DNA from: Trogon surrucura
Lineage: Eukaryota > Chordata > Aves > Trogoniformes > Trogonidae
Length of the DNA: 64,000 nt
Direction of reading: 5' to 3'
Assembly (NCBI GenBank): GCA_020746105.1
Contig: CM036618.1
Coordinates: 114,645,308 to 114,709,307 of the forward strand
The notes under the pieces are model-generated. The model did not search any database, was not told the origin of the DNA, and saw only the letters and a list, made by a program, of their open reading frames with translations. How positions within the stretch are numbered: the first letter of the stretch is position 1; each line of letters starts with the position of its first letter. Shown here one piece after another: positions 34,206-45,898 of the stretch. Made by a program: the position numbers and the translations under genes.

Positions 34206-37200
34206 AAGAGGCTTGCCACAGCACAGGAAAATGAAGGCTTAAGAAAGTTTTTTTTTTTTCCTTCCCCATTTCACTCTCTTCTCCACAGAAAAGCATGAAA
34301 TGTAAAACATTAAATTCGGAAAAACTAGAAATATTCCATGGCACTGTCTCATATGGCAAAAGGTTGGTGGGATCACTTAGTCTTCCTTTTAATACAAACA
34401 TTTTTTCTTTTCAATTCAACATCAAACAGCTCCAATTTGAAGTAAGACCTGAAGGATTGGTCCTCCCTGGGCCTGGCCTACTCTTGCAGGGGTGTGATGA
34501 TGCAATCCACCCTGAAACTTAGTAGCACTTGGTGAAAGGCACACAGCAGGGACTAACAGCAGCATCAGCTGCTTCCTCCTCTTTTCCCAGTTGCTTTCTC
34601 CACAGATCCAAACAGGATTCTTTGCTTTTGCAGCTGAATCACCACATGTTCTCATTCTTTCATGTTAGAGGCAACCTCCTTTTATAGTGCATGCCAAATG
34701 GCACCAGCCAGGAGGCTTTACTCTGGATCTAAGCGTTTTCACCCAGTCCAGAGAGCTGTTCATAAATTCAGGTGCCCCTAATGCCATTCATTAACTTAGG
34801 TTTAATAACCCTCAAATACTTTCTACTCCCTCTTTACTCATGCTTTACTGGAAAAGCAGTTGCGTCTCAGATTCCACTAGCTCTTATCAAAGTAGCTAAC
34901 ATGATATACATAAACACATGTGTAATATAAATATATTATTGTATTATTGCAGTTGTGCATTTTGCAGTTTAGTGTTTGTAACACATGCGCACATACATAT
35001 TGGGTAATGAAATGTGTCTAACGTGAATGCACAAACCACCTGCCTTCCAAACAGGAAATCCTGTGATGAACAGCTGCCACTCAGTGAGCTGGCAACAACC
35101 ATGTAGTCCTGCCTCAACCAAGCAAAATGCACCTGGGTCCATTCCTCCAGCTCATGGGTGAGGCTGGGTCCGTGGTTGGTGTAAAACTCACCCAATTTCA
35201 CTAATATGAGTGATGGTATACAAAGCAAAGTCGGGGGGGGGGGGAATCTGTTCAACATGTTTGTGCCAGATGTGAGCACAGGACTGGAGAAAAGAGCCAA
35301 GTGCTCTCCAAGCAACAGCTGGTGTCACATAATTGAGACTGATTTTCCGTTGTCCTGAGTGCTTCAATATATTGACCTTGACATCCCCTTCTCAGATGGA
35401 CACCAGTGCTGGCCACTTGGGATCCCACGTGCTCCCGTGGCTTGGTGCAGAAGATGGAAGCCTGCACTGTACTGCCCCTCTGCCAGATACCACCGAGCTG
35501 CCAGACCCTTCTCCCTCATGGGCACCCATTCAGTGGTGGCCCTGCATGAATAATGCATGAAATTCCATGACACAGTGCCATTTTTTGATCCTTTGCAGAT
35601 TGATTTCTTGAAGGCACCTATCTCAGCAGGCACTAGTCTGGAACCTCTCCTCTCTTAATAATGCTGAGTACCATGTACTGTATATTGCAAATACTGCTTA
35701 CTGTTTTATGCTACATCCCAAGAAGATGAAACAGCATGCAAAGTGTGAAGTTTGAACATTGCAAATAGCATTACACTGCCACTTTCAAGTTCTCAACATT
35801 AGTCATCCAGACTGCTTGTCAGGAATTCACATTAGTGATATAATATAGTTTAATATCAGGCAATTAAAAAATAAAATTTCCTCATGCGAGAGACATTAAC
35901 ACAGTATAAGAAAGCAGTTCATGACATTGCAGTCAACAACTGTTGTGAAGGGGAGGGGTAGAATAAAGTTTGCACAGGCAACACTAGATCTGTTACCTGC
36001 TAAATCCTGAGTACTTGGTTTTTACAGTGGTAATCATTTTCCTTTAATGCTGTTCTTTAATGTTGTTTCCTGCCATGTATTTTATTGAGATGGAGTTTAT
36101 CCAGGCCAAAGTCCCTACAGATCCATCCCACTGTGATGATTTCTCCTATGACAGCTTGGAAACGGCTAAAAAGCCTGCCTGTTAGAACTATCATTTAAGA
36201 CTTCCATTTTAATGGCATCCGTGTAAAAACCCGATGGGTAGGTTTATACGTCAGGTGTGGATGTGGGTGCCTGGCTCCATCCAGAGAATTACAAATGCTG
36301 AGGAGCCAAGTATTGGACCTTCAAGGCACCAGTGAGGTTCTTGGGACACTCACCAACTCACCAGCCTCTGTCTCACATGAAGTCCTTAAGCCACCCAATT
36401 TCCATGTCCTTACCCTCCTATCTCTATTTAAAAATATCATGGCAACTTTCCACAGGGAAAAGGACATCAAGTGAGATTAAGGAAAAAAGCCTAATTCTTG
36501 ACGTTTGCTACTCTTGACTTCCCCAGTAATCACGGAGCCTTTCTTTTTTTAACTTTCCATTCATTTTGACCCTGCTCTGAAACTAATTCTGCCTCTTAAT
36601 GTGGATTTCAGTGCTTCCATTTCTGCTTTCTATTCAATATCTGCCCAAACACAGCACACGTATACCAGCCCATATGTACAACCACAGGAGCTTTTTCTTA
36701 GGAGAACTTCAGCCCCCAAGAAAAGTGATAACCCTAGTTCCACATTCAGCCTGTCCAATTACATTCCTTGCTTTTACACAGTGCAAGTAATTCAGTTTTG
36801 ACAATTGTGTAGTCTTTTTGCTACCATGAACACAATGTTCTTGGTTGAAAAAACTTATCTGCACTTGCAAAAGCTGCACAAACCGGACCCTTCTTAACAG
36901 CTGATTTTATTCCTAAATCTGATTAGAGCTTGGAGATGCACCAGTTGGTCCTAGCCATCCTGACCTCCTCCCGATTTTAGCTTATTCCTCCACTTTGTAT
37001 TTCCAAAAATTGCCTATGTTGGGTACTGCTGATACTTTAGAAAACAAAACAATACCATTTTCCTAAAGCTATTGGGTGCAGTTATATCACAGTCATGGTC
37101 TCAGCTATTTCTTGAACAAGCCCTGCACTGAAAGCACAAAATTATATCTATTTATTAACAGCAGTTCTAAGAGGTACACATTCCAACGTGTATGAAGTAA

Positions 37201-37635
37201 ATCTGATCCCTGCTGTTTACAGGCTGTGCAACTGAATCATCACTGTAGGTTATTCAGAGGGTCGGTGTCACAGCTGTGATATTTTAGAAAACAAAAGAAA
37301 ATAAGTATAGAGGAATTTCGCTTAAGGCTTCTATCTCAGCAGGATCCCTCTTTATTTTTTTTCCTTTGATGGTTCTTTCTTTTCTAACTGAGGAAGTGAC
37401 AGATGTTACCAAGTTTCCTTTGTGTGAGATTTCAGGGAATAATCACAGTGATTTGAGCCTCTTTTGCTAGTTGCTAATGCAAACGCTGTTTTCAGTTTGG
37501 TTAATTAAAAAGAATTATTCTAAGATCAACATATACCTTAAAAACACTAAAAACTTCTTTCTGAGTGAATGATAGCTATAAATACTGAAACTGCTGAACA
37601 TATATTTTCCTTAGGAATACATGATATTTTGCCTC
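34206..37635. other. No gene seen; poly-G run
   Basis: Anonymous sequence. A run of about 14 G lies near 35228-35243, followed by CTGTTCAACATGTTTGTGCCAG, which may be a scrap of CR1 reverse transcriptase. No other element is recognised. Confidence 0.45.
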
Positions 37636-37934
37636 TGTGCATTTATGGGGTTGTGGTCTCTTTCACTTTCCCGGCGCTTCGTTGAGTCCGGGTGGTGAGG
37701 TCCGCGTTACATGTTACTCGCGTTATATCTGGTTAAACGTTACTGTTACTTCACTGTTATCGTTATCATTTATGTTCACCATTAAACCAAACTGTTTTTA
37801 TCTCAACCTCACGAGCCTCCGCCTCCTGCTCTCTCCGGGCTCTTCCCCTCACTCCCGGCAGGGGTGAGCGAGTGAGAGAGCGGCCACGTAGTTCTTTGTC
37901 TCTCCCGGCCGGTCACTCGGCTTAAACCACAACA
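37636..37934 (-). repeat. Short LTR-like element, probable ERV solo LTR or fragment
   Basis: A GC-rich 0.3-kb island in A/T-rich DNA. On the minus strand it begins TGTTGTGGTTTAAGCC and contains GAGGTTGAGATAAAAACAG, which resembles the start of avian class II (ERVK-type) LTRs. GTTGTGG (37650-37656) and CCACAAC (37927-37933) form short terminal inverted repeats. No clear target duplication is seen. The orientation is tentative, because the plus strand also carries ATTAAA at about 37781. Confidence 0.5.
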
Positions 37935-39231
37935 ATTATCCAATTGCTTCTATCCAGAGCTGTGCAACTAATTGATCTTTCTTTTCCCCAGCAATTAAAA
38001 AAAAGAAACAACTTCCATTACTGTTTTCGTTTTTAACCGAGGTCCCTAAAAGTTAAAAATACATTTCACATTGGGCAATGAAGTTCAGCTGGAACAGGAC
38101 TAAAAAATGGAAGTTGACAAGTATATAAATTTGCATAAAAAGTCCAATGCAGTACCTTAAAAAAGGCAAGATCAACATTTTCTGAGCTGCTGTGAGCGAT
38201 CTGGTGAAACCGCGCAGACTCCGTAGGACATTTTCATGTCAGCTGAACTTGATTTGTTGCTTTCCCATGCTTAAGAGTCGGTTGCATTTTCTTTACCCTG
38301 CCGATGGTGATCTATTGCTCTGGCCACAGACCCCATGTTATGCTGAGCATGCACAGAATGTGTGTTCTCACAGTGTAATGTCCTGCAGAGATTTATTAAC
38401 TGCATTAAGAAAAGGCCTTGTAATTAGGGAAACAATTAGTAAAGAAGACTGGCGTTGGTCTAGCTTTGCCCTCAGCAAAATCCTGCTATCTGCAACACAT
38501 TTTGAAAATCCTTTTGAGTGCTAATTCTTATGAGCTTGATATTTCACTGCTTTAAGGAATGCTTAGTCCTACTCAGAATTCACACTTGAATTCTGCTTGC
38601 ATGGGCCTGGGGTGTTGCTTTGTTCCTCAGACATATCCTGGGCAATATCTCCTAAGATTTTCATGGATTTTGCTACATGAAGACATACAGAGGCTGAATA
38701 GACATAAGTTTCTATTAAAATCATCAGCAACCAGGCACTTACAGTACAGTAGGGCTGGAAGGGTCTAGTCTTTACATCCCAAAAGGGTTTTATAACATGA
38801 AGTTAATTGCATCTGATGTTTCAACTCCTCTGTTCTGTAGAGCTTATAATGAGAGTCTGGCAAATAATTTCTTCTGAATAATTTGTTGCATGAATTCAAC
38901 CTCTTTTCCAGCTGACAAAAGCCATGAATAGACTGCAATCCCTTCAGTATATTCAGTGCTGCCTGAATGAATGAAAATGTTTTTCCCCAGCTTGCCCTCC
39001 TTGATTGGGTGTTCAGTTATGAAAACAACAGTGTCAGTTTGCGAATACTTCATCAACTTTTATCTTTGTTTGGTAGGGAGAGTCAGCCAGTCCTAGCTGG
39101 CCACATTTACCCTAGCATAGTTTTAGCATCTGTTAGAGTGTTTTAATGCCCCCTCCCCAGTGGCCTCTCTCCTACAGGTTGATTTAACCTGTAAATACTA
39201 ATGATTGTCAGATAACTCCATATAACTGAGC
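37935..39231. other. No recognisable feature
   Basis: Anonymous sequence. A possible 40-bp scrap of an inverted CR1 3' end (AGGGCTGGAAGGGTCTAG) lies near 38749. Confidence 0.45.
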
Positions 39232-39595
39232 TTGGGACATGAATCAAGGGGAAGGCCAACAGGGCGATTATCATGGTGGGAGTTTGTTACAGACAACCCA
39301 GCCAAGAAGAGGAGGCTGATGAAATATTCCGTAAGCAATTGGGAGAAGTTTCATGGTTGCTACTTGTCCTGGCTGGGACTTCAACTTTGCAGATGTGTGC
39401 TGGGAATACAATAAAGCAGAGAGGGAACAGTCTCAGAGGTTCTTGGAGTGTGTGGAAGACAACTTCCTGACAGAGCTGGTGAAAGAACCAAATAAAGAGG
39501 GTGCCCTCCTGGACCTGCTGCTTGTTAACAGAGAAGGACTTGTAGGAGATGTAATGGTTGGAGGCCATCTTGGGCATAGTGATCATGAAGTAACA
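39232..39595 (+). repeat. CR1 LINE endonuclease region, left part of interrupted copy
   Basis: The sequence encodes the C-terminal half of the apurinic-like endonuclease of CR1 ORF2, with PGWDFNFADVCWEYN and the terminal GHSDHE box, plus LLDLLLVNREGLVGDV between them. It stops at GTAACA, where a retrovirus has inserted. The copy resumes at 42170. Confidence 0.9.
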
Positions 39596-39972
39596 TGAAG
39601 AGGGGTCCCTTCGGAGAGCTGGCCAAGATAACGACCATCACACCAATATGGCTACAGATCGTCCTCCCTTTATTGCTCCGGACAGCTCAATATATACAGT
39701 TCAGCAGTGTGCATGCGCCTGCCCCTTAACAGAGTTGGTCAGTTACAGGTTTACACGCGCCAGCGTTTTATTGGGTAGTGCCATTCCACTATGCAAGCGG
39801 CTCTCACACGCCCCTTCTCTCCCTGGCAAGGCTCTTCACAAAACAGATAAAACCTCCTCCTCCCTGTGTTCCAAGGCAGCTTCAAGGACAGAGCCTTTGT
39901 TTTGGCCTAAGCTGGGTTGTCCACACTTTTAAAGTTACACCGTGCCTCTGCTCCACAAGAAATTCCTCTACA
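39596..39972 (-). repeat. Class II ERV 3' LTR
   Basis: 377 bp, the partner of 41793-42169. It is bounded by the target duplication on the left and the polypurine tract on the right. Confidence 0.92.
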
Positions 39973-40121
39973 TATCCCCCTTTTTCTTTTTGGACAACCC
40001 AGGCTTCATCCGCTAGCTTGCTTATAATTCTCTTGATTATACTTATCAAACAACTAAACATAAGTAAGCCTATAACAATTAAAACTGCAATAACCAAAAA
40101 TGCCTTAACTAAACTCTTAAT
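39882..40121 (-). pseudogene. env: Class II ERV env: transmembrane anchor and cytoplasmic tail
   Basis: After an in-frame TGA (40124-40122) the minus strand encodes a basic juxtamembrane piece (IKSLVKAF) and a long hydrophobic anchor (VIAVLIVIGLLMFSCLI). A basic tail ([12 protein letters not shown]) follows that runs into the 3' LTR and ends near 39882. This is the end of a retroviral envelope transmembrane subunit. The surface subunit and fusion region are not present, so there is no functional envelope. Confidence 0.6.
39973..39991 (-). other. Class II ERV polypurine tract
   Basis: AAAAAGAAAAAGGGGGATA on the minus strand directly precedes the 3' LTR, as expected for the plus-strand primer. 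Confidence 0.8.
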
Positions 40122-40498
40122 TCATCCTGTCAAAGTTCTCACACCCATCGCCCTAAATCATACTTTGATCCTTAATCACACACTTCTAACAAAGCAAAAG
40201 GCAGCTGGTTTCTCCGCCTTGCTTTTAGCTAAGAAAGATCACTTTTCTGGTTAATACCATAAACCTTAACACCTATTATGTGGCTTTGATTAGACAGTCC
40301 TACACAACCAATATAAGCTTCATTATTAGTCACACAAAGAGGATACATATCAGCACAACAGGTAACACTGAAAACAGTTACATTTTCCTATAATTGCTCT
40401 GCCATCAGCCGTAAGCATCTTCTGCCAGTCCAATCCATGTCGTCGTTGGTAATCGGTACCTCAGGGTCCCATCACGTCACTGGGCGAAACAGAGGGGT

Positions 40499-41596
40499 TC
40501 AACAGGCAGGCCCAGTGCACGGTCGTGTTGCTGCTGTGCTGTTGAAGTGACAGGATGCTGCACAGCCACATCGTGCAGGATCATGCGGTTCCCAGGTCCC
40601 TTGTCCGTTATTAATAATAACAGGACACGCAATCGAACTGGCTGCTTCCCAATCTCCCTCTATTATAGCGCCTCTGATGACACCGCTCCATCGCTGTTGC
40701 AAAGGATCCTTTATGGTTCAAGCTTGAAAATCAGGCTTGAGTGAGGGAGCTGATGGTAATGGGGGAGCTGAACTGGTTTAAGGATTTCTTCTATTTCTTG
40801 CTGTCTAGTTGATAATTCAGTGAGTTTGTTCAGCATCTCTTTCAGGGGTTCATCCTGATCTTCCTTCTCCCCCCCCCCCTTTTTTTTTTTTTTCTTTTTT
40901 TTTTTTTCTTATTAGCTCAAGTATTAATTCAATCACGCTGTTATCACACAGGGAGAGCAGAATTTCCCAGGTCTGTTTTGATCACACTCTCCCGTTCACT
41001 CCCATGCACATCTGGTGTACAAGAAGCGTCTTATCTTCATTCTCACGGACAAGCTCTCAACATGAGCTGTACCTGGCTGGTCAGGGTCTCTTTTCATAAT
41101 TAGCAAGCAAGAATTATGCACTTGTTTAGAAAAGAGCTCAGCTCAAGGACGAAAGTCTTAATTCTGCAACGCAGTGCAGTTTCTCCTTTTTTTTTTTCTT
41201 TTTTTTTTTTTTTCTTTTTTTTTTTTTTTCCCTTCCACCCAGTCCGGACGAGCAGGGAGTTTCTTCCTTTGTCTTTTTCCTTTCCTGCCCTCCCTCCAAT
41301 GCTTCGGTCGCTGCCACAGCAACTTTCTTTTCTGCTTGCATGATTTTTCGAGTGCGTATTACGGTTTTCCAAACTGTTCCTAGTTCTTTCGCTTCCTTTC
41401 CTTCTTTTCCTCCCTCTAAAGTACAGTCCCACAAAAAGTCTCATACTTCACGCCATTCCGTGGAACTAAAGATTAATGGCGGGTCGTTCATTTTCTCCCG
41501 TTTCCGAGCCCATGGGGCTAATACGTCTCGCTCCTTTACTTTTCCTCCTCTCTTAGAGAGTATACTAAGGAGGCAAATTGCCGCGTCCGTTTCCAT
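40499..41596 (-). pseudogene. gag: Class II ERV gag, N-terminal half, broken
   Basis: The minus-strand ATG at 41596 begins a matrix-like domain (METDAAICLLSILSKRGG). It is cut by an in-frame TGA near 41441 and continues in the same frame (WDCTLEGGKEG, ELGTVWKTVI). Lys runs follow from A-rich tracts at 41230-41187 and again near 40907-40880. After that come a coiled-coil-like stretch (LKEMLNKLTELSTRQQEIEE, about 40850-40790) and GDWEAASSIACPVI with NNGQGTWEPHD. These last resemble the start of a betaretroviral capsid. The rest of capsid and the nucleocapsid are missing. The domain assignment is from sequence style, without a search. Confidence 0.6.
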
Positions 41597-41604
41597 CGCG
41601 GTCT

Positions 41605-41611
41605 TACCTTG
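41605..41611 (-). promoter_or_regulatory. Probable major splice donor of class II ERV
   Basis: AAG|GTAAGAC on the minus strand, about 10 bp before the gag ATG at 41596, is a near-consensus donor in the place where many retroviruses splice to env. Confidence 0.5.
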
Positions 41612-41772
41612 GCAGGGGCTTGACCGGTCGCTCAAGCTCTGGTCTCCGGTGCCCTTTTGGTCACACCCGGAACTCCCCTGCCTCCAGCTCTCCGGTTCCC
41701 AAATCGGCTCACGTCCGATGCTTCAGAGTCTTCCCGCATTTAAGCAATCCGCATTTAAGCGTCCATAGAGGG

Positions 41773-41790
41773 TCCCTTGTTCAGGCGCCA
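41773..41790 (-). other. Class II ERV primer-binding site
   Basis: Two nucleotides inside the 5' LTR the minus strand reads TGGCGCCTGAACAAGGGA, close to a tRNA-Lys-type primer site with small changes. It is not the tRNA-Trp type used by avian alpharetroviruses. Confidence 0.65.
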
Positions 41791-41792
41791 GA

Positions 41793-42169
41793 TGAAGAGG
41801 GGACCCTTCGGAGAGCTGGCCAAGATAACGACCATCACACCAATATGGCTACAGATCGTCCTCCCTTTATTGCTCCGGACAGCTCAATATATACAGTTCA
41901 GCAGTGTCCCCGCGCCTGCCCCTTAACAGAGTTGGTCAGTTACAGGTTTACACGCGCCAGCGTTTTATTGGGTAGTGCCATTCCACTATGCAAGCGGCTC
42001 TCACACGCCCCTTCTCTCCCTGGCAAGGCTCTTCACAAAACAGATAAAACCTCCTCCTCCCTGTGTTCCAAGGCAACTTCAAGGACAGAGCCTTTGTTTT
42101 GGCCTAAGCTGGGTTGTCCACACTTTTAAAGTTACACCGTGCCTCTGCTCCACAAGAAATTCCTCTACA
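41793..42169 (-). repeat. Class II ERV 5' LTR
   Basis: Read on the minus strand it begins TGTAGAGGAATTTCTTG and ends CCCTCTTCA. It matches 39596-39972 with about 5 differences (for example CCCC versus GCAT near 41908). A TATATATTGAGC stretch and an AATAAA (in CCCAATAAAACGC) fit a short U3-R-U5. Confidence 0.92.
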
Positions 42170-42427
42170 GTAACAGAGTTTTTGATTTTCAGAGAATTAA
42201 GGAGGGGGTTAGCAGAACTTGTCCTTGGACTTCCGTAGGGCAGACTTTGGCCTGTTCAGGAGACTGACTGGCAGCGTCCCTTGGAAGGCCATCCTGAAGG
42301 GCAAAGGAGTCCAGGAAAGCTGGGCACTCTTCAGGAAGGAAGTCTTAAAGGTTCAGGAACAGACCATCCTCACATCCCAAAAGACAGGTTGGCAGTGTAG
42401 AAGATCAGCTTGGTCATGGTCTAACCA
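42170..42427 (+). repeat. CR1 LINE, continuation after the ERV
   Basis: It continues the interrupted ORF2 between endonuclease and reverse transcriptase (WKAILKGKGVQESWALFRKE, QEQTILTSQK) until a foreign CR1 tail interrupts it. Confidence 0.85.
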
Positions 42428-42506
42428 TTGCAATGCTGTTGAGTCATAGGCTGGACTTGATGATCTCAGAGGTCTTTTCCAGCCTCAACAATTCTGTGAT
42501 TCTGTG
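42428..42506 (+). repeat. Nested CR1 3' end fragment (about 80 bp)
   Basis: GGCTGGACTTGATGATCTCAG, TTTTCCAGCCTCAACAATTC and TGTGATTCTGTGG form a complete CR1 terminus in the middle of another CR1's coding body, so a severely truncated copy inserted here. Confidence 0.8.
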
Positions 42507-44510
42507 GCTGAATGGAGAGCTTTGTCTGGGATTCAGGAACAAAAGGAGAGTTTATGGCCTTTGGAACAGAGGCAGGCCACTTGGGAGGACTACAAAGACG
42601 CAGTGAAGCTATGCAGCGAGAAAATTAGAAGGGCCGAAGCCCAACTAGAACTCAATCTGACTATTGCTGGAAAAGACAGTAAAAATGATTTCCTAAGTAC
42701 ATTAGCAACAAAAAGAGGATGATGGACAATCTTTCTCCCTTACTGATGCAGGGGGAAATGCAGTGACTAAGGATGAGGAAAAGGCTGAGGTATTTAATGC
42801 CTTCTTTGCCTCAGTCTTTAAGAACAGGATTAGTTGTTTGCTGGGTACTCAGCCCCTTGACCTGGAAGACAGAGATGGGAAACAGAATAACACCTCCATA
42901 ATCCACGAGGAAATGATTAGTGACCTGCTGCACCACCTAGACCCACACAGGTCTATGGGGCCAGATGAGTTACAGCCAAGAGTGCTGAAGGGAGTTGGTG
43001 GATATGCTCACCAAGCCACTCTTCATAATTTATCAGCAATCTTGGCTAACTGGGGAGGTCCCAATGGGTTGTAGATTAGCAAATGTGACGTTCATCTACA
43101 GGAAAGGCCGGAAGGAGCATCCGGGGAACTACAGACCTGTCAGTCCTGCCTTGGTGCTGGGGAAGGTCATGGAACAAGTAATCTCAAGTGCCATTACATT
43201 CCATTTACAAGATAACCAGATGTTCAGGCCCAGTCAGCATGGGTTCATGAAGGGCGGGTCCTGCTTAACAAACCTGATCTCTTTCCGTAACAAGGTGGCC
43301 CACTTGGTGGATGAGGGAAAGGCTATGGCTATTGTTTCCCTAGACTTTAGTAAAGCCTTCGATATTGTTTCCCACAGCTGCCCAAGGCTTGGACAGGGAT
43401 ATATTCTGCTGGATCAAACACTGGGACCAGAGAGTGGAGGTGAATGGAGTTTAATCCAGTTAGTGAATGGTCACAAGCGGTATTCTCCAGGGCTCAGTAG
43501 TGGGGGCAGTTCTGCTTCCTTTCTTTATCAGTGATCTGGATGAGGAGATCAAGTGCACCCTCAGTCAGTTTGCAGACAACACCAAGTTAAGTGGGAATGT
43601 TGATCTGCCTGAGGGTAGGAAGGGCTCTTCAGAGGGACCTGGATAGGCTGGATCAAATGGGGTGAGGTCAATTGTATGGGGTTCAACAAGGTTAAATGCC
43701 AAATCCTGCACTTGGGCCACAACAACCCCAGCCAAGACTACAGGCTTGGGGAGGAATGGCTGGAAAGCTGCTCAGCAGAGAGAGACCTGGTGATGTAGGT
43801 CAACAGCTGGCTGAAGATGAGCCAACAGTGTGCCCAGGTGGCCAAGAAGGTCAATGGTATCCTGACCTGTACGAGGAATAGTGGCAGGAATGCCTGTGGC
43901 AGGAATTCCTGTGGCAGGAATAGTGCAGTCAACAAGACAAGGGAAATGATTTTACCCTTGTATTTGGCACTGGTGAGGCTGCACCTCGAGTACTGTGTTC
44001 AATTTAGGGTTCTGCAGTATAAGAAAGACATTGAGGTGCTGGAGTGTGTCCAGAGAAGGGCAACAAAGCTGGTGAAGGGTCTTGATGGTGTCTTATCAGA
44101 AGTGGCTGAGGGACTTGGAGTTGTTTAGCCTGGAGAAAAGGAGGCTGAATGGAGACCTTATCACTCACTATGAATATCCCAAAGGAGGTTGTAGAGAAGT
44201 GGGTGTTGGTCCCATCTCACAAGTTACAGCCAATAAGACAAGATAAAATGGCTTCAAGGTACACCAAGGGAGGTTTAGATTAGACATGAGGAAAAACTTC
44301 TACACTGAAAGGGTTTTCAATGACTGGAACAGGCTGCTCAGAAAAGTGATTGATTCGATATCCTTGGATGCATTTAAATCTGTCTAGACATGGTGCTCAG
44401 GAACATGGTTTAGATATGATCCTGGTAGAGTTAGATAATGGTTGAACATGATGATCTTGAATGTCTTTTCCAGCCATAGTGACTCTATGATTCTATGATT
44501 TTATGAGTGT
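42507..44510 (+). repeat. CR1 LINE ORF2 body and 3' end, old
   Basis: Reverse transcriptase and C-terminal region in several shifted frames: TKDEEKAEVFNAFFASVF, MGPDELQPRVLKG, GNYRPVSPALVLGKVME, SQHGFMKGGSCLTNLISF, VSLDFSKAFDIVSHS, a degenerate FADD region near 43570, and HLEYCVQF. It ends with GACTCTATGATTCTATG. With 39232-39595 it makes the longest CR1 copy here (endonuclease to tail). ORF1 and the endonuclease N-terminus are missing. A 15-bp unit is amplified near 43880-43925 (GGCAGGAAT repeats). Confidence 0.92.
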
Positions 44511-45799
44511 CCTTACTCCTGAGGAAGCCAGATGCCTCCCACCCACACCTAGGAGTCACAGAGCGTATTAGAATTTGAACACGGATATGCAGAGGTGTTT
44601 GTCTCTACTTCCACATGTGCAAGGCTGGCAGCTGCTGCATGGCCATCAAAACATTGCATTTTCCCAGGAGGCTGGTGTGAGTGGTACACACCAAGCAGCA
44701 GCTAGAGATGGAATGATCACATCTTATCAAGCTAGAGGCATATTCTGAAGCTGTGGAGCTCAGACTGTTCCCCACACCATGAAGAGTTTGAAGTGCAGAC
44801 AGTCCTGCTTTGAACATGTGATCTGATAAGCTTCTATACTGGTTTCATTCCCCAATAGAAAAATGCTTATTTGACAGATTCCCTTAAATAAGTCAGGAGC
44901 TGTTAACATATTTCAAAAAAGCTGTTTTTGTTGTCCTTCACAGTACTGGCCAGCTCTAGTTCTAACCTGGCTTTGGCTGCATGAATTTTCTCCCTACACT
45001 GCTGAACAGGATTTTGTGTAGTCCTCCTGTGTCATCTGTCCTTGCTTCCAATGTCCATAAACTTTCCTTTTCTACCTAAGTTCTAGAAGATCGCTGCTCA
45101 TCCAAGCAGGCTTTCTATCCTGCTTGCCTGACTTCTGAGACTTCTGAGACTTCTGAGACTTTGGAATTGCCTGTTCCTGCACTTTTAAGAGATTGTTCTT
45201 AAAAGGTGATCAGCATTCGTGGACTCCAATGCCCTCAAAAAAAGCAGATTCCCAGGGGACCTTACTAACTAGCTCCTTCACCAGCCCAAATCTGCTCTCC
45301 CCACATCCAGGGTTATTTCAGGGTATTATTTGAGAGGGCACCACTTTCACTACAATCATGAGAAGTTCCTAATATTGGTAATAACATGATGAGACACGGC
45401 ATTATTTTTATTCTTATTGATCCTGTTAATTTTATTCAGAGGCACTATGGTCTTTAGATATTACTGCAATAAAAATACAGCAATGCCATGACCTGAGTTT
45501 TCCACATGCATCACAGAACTTTCTCAACTATTGCAAAAGAGTAAGAGGACATATTACCTTCCCTATTTATATTCTTCCAGGCAACTATTTTCAGTGCAAG
45601 GGCTTTCATGAAGTTGTGGTTTATTTTTTTCACAGCTCTAGCAGATGCCTCTGCTTTGTACTGCCTTGTACCCACAGTGTCCATTGGAGAGGAGTTCCAC
45701 GTGTTTACACCTGAGGTATGACAAGTTGCCTCCTTTCAGTTATTCTGCACTTGATCTCAAGTAGCATCACTTTATGATGCCATGCCCTATATATGAAGA
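44511..45799. other. No gene; small 9-bp tandem repeat
   Basis: Anonymous sequence, except for about four copies of GACTTCTGA at 45129-45164. Confidence 0.5.
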
Positions 45800-45898
45800 T
45801 CATAGCATCGTAGAATGGCTTGAGTTAGAAGGGACCTTAAAGATCATCTAGTTCCCACCCCTTCTGCTGTAGGCAGGGACACCTCCTACTAAGATATA
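45800..45898 (-). repeat. CR1 LINE 3' end fragment
   Basis: ATCGTAGAATGGCTTGAGTT, GAAGGGACCTTAAAGATCAT and CTAGTTCCCACCCC are the inverted terminal 100 bp of a CR1. Confidence 0.88.

Larger units (their letters stand above)
39596..42169 (-). mobile_element. Class II (beta-like) endogenous retrovirus, internally deleted
   Basis: Two 377-bp LTRs flank about 1.8 kb. GTAACA at 39590-39595 and 42170-42175 is a perfect 6-bp target duplication, a size typical of class II ERVs. On the minus strand the order is LTR, primer site, splice donor, gag matrix, gag pre-capsid and capsid start, a deletion, env membrane anchor, polypurine tract, LTR. The LTRs differ at about 5 positions (around 99% identical), so it is younger than the ERVL. 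It is inserted in a CR1 and has no protease, polymerase or integrase, so it could move only in trans. Confidence 0.9.

Noticed and set aside
35226..35244. Poly-G run as a regulatory G-quadruplex
   Set aside because: A single homopolymer beside a possible CR1 scrap with no promoter context. A simple-sequence expansion or assembly artefact is likelier.
39778..40254. 158-codon plus-strand frame
   Set aside because: It is antisense to the env anchor and 3' LTR of the minus-strand class II ERV.
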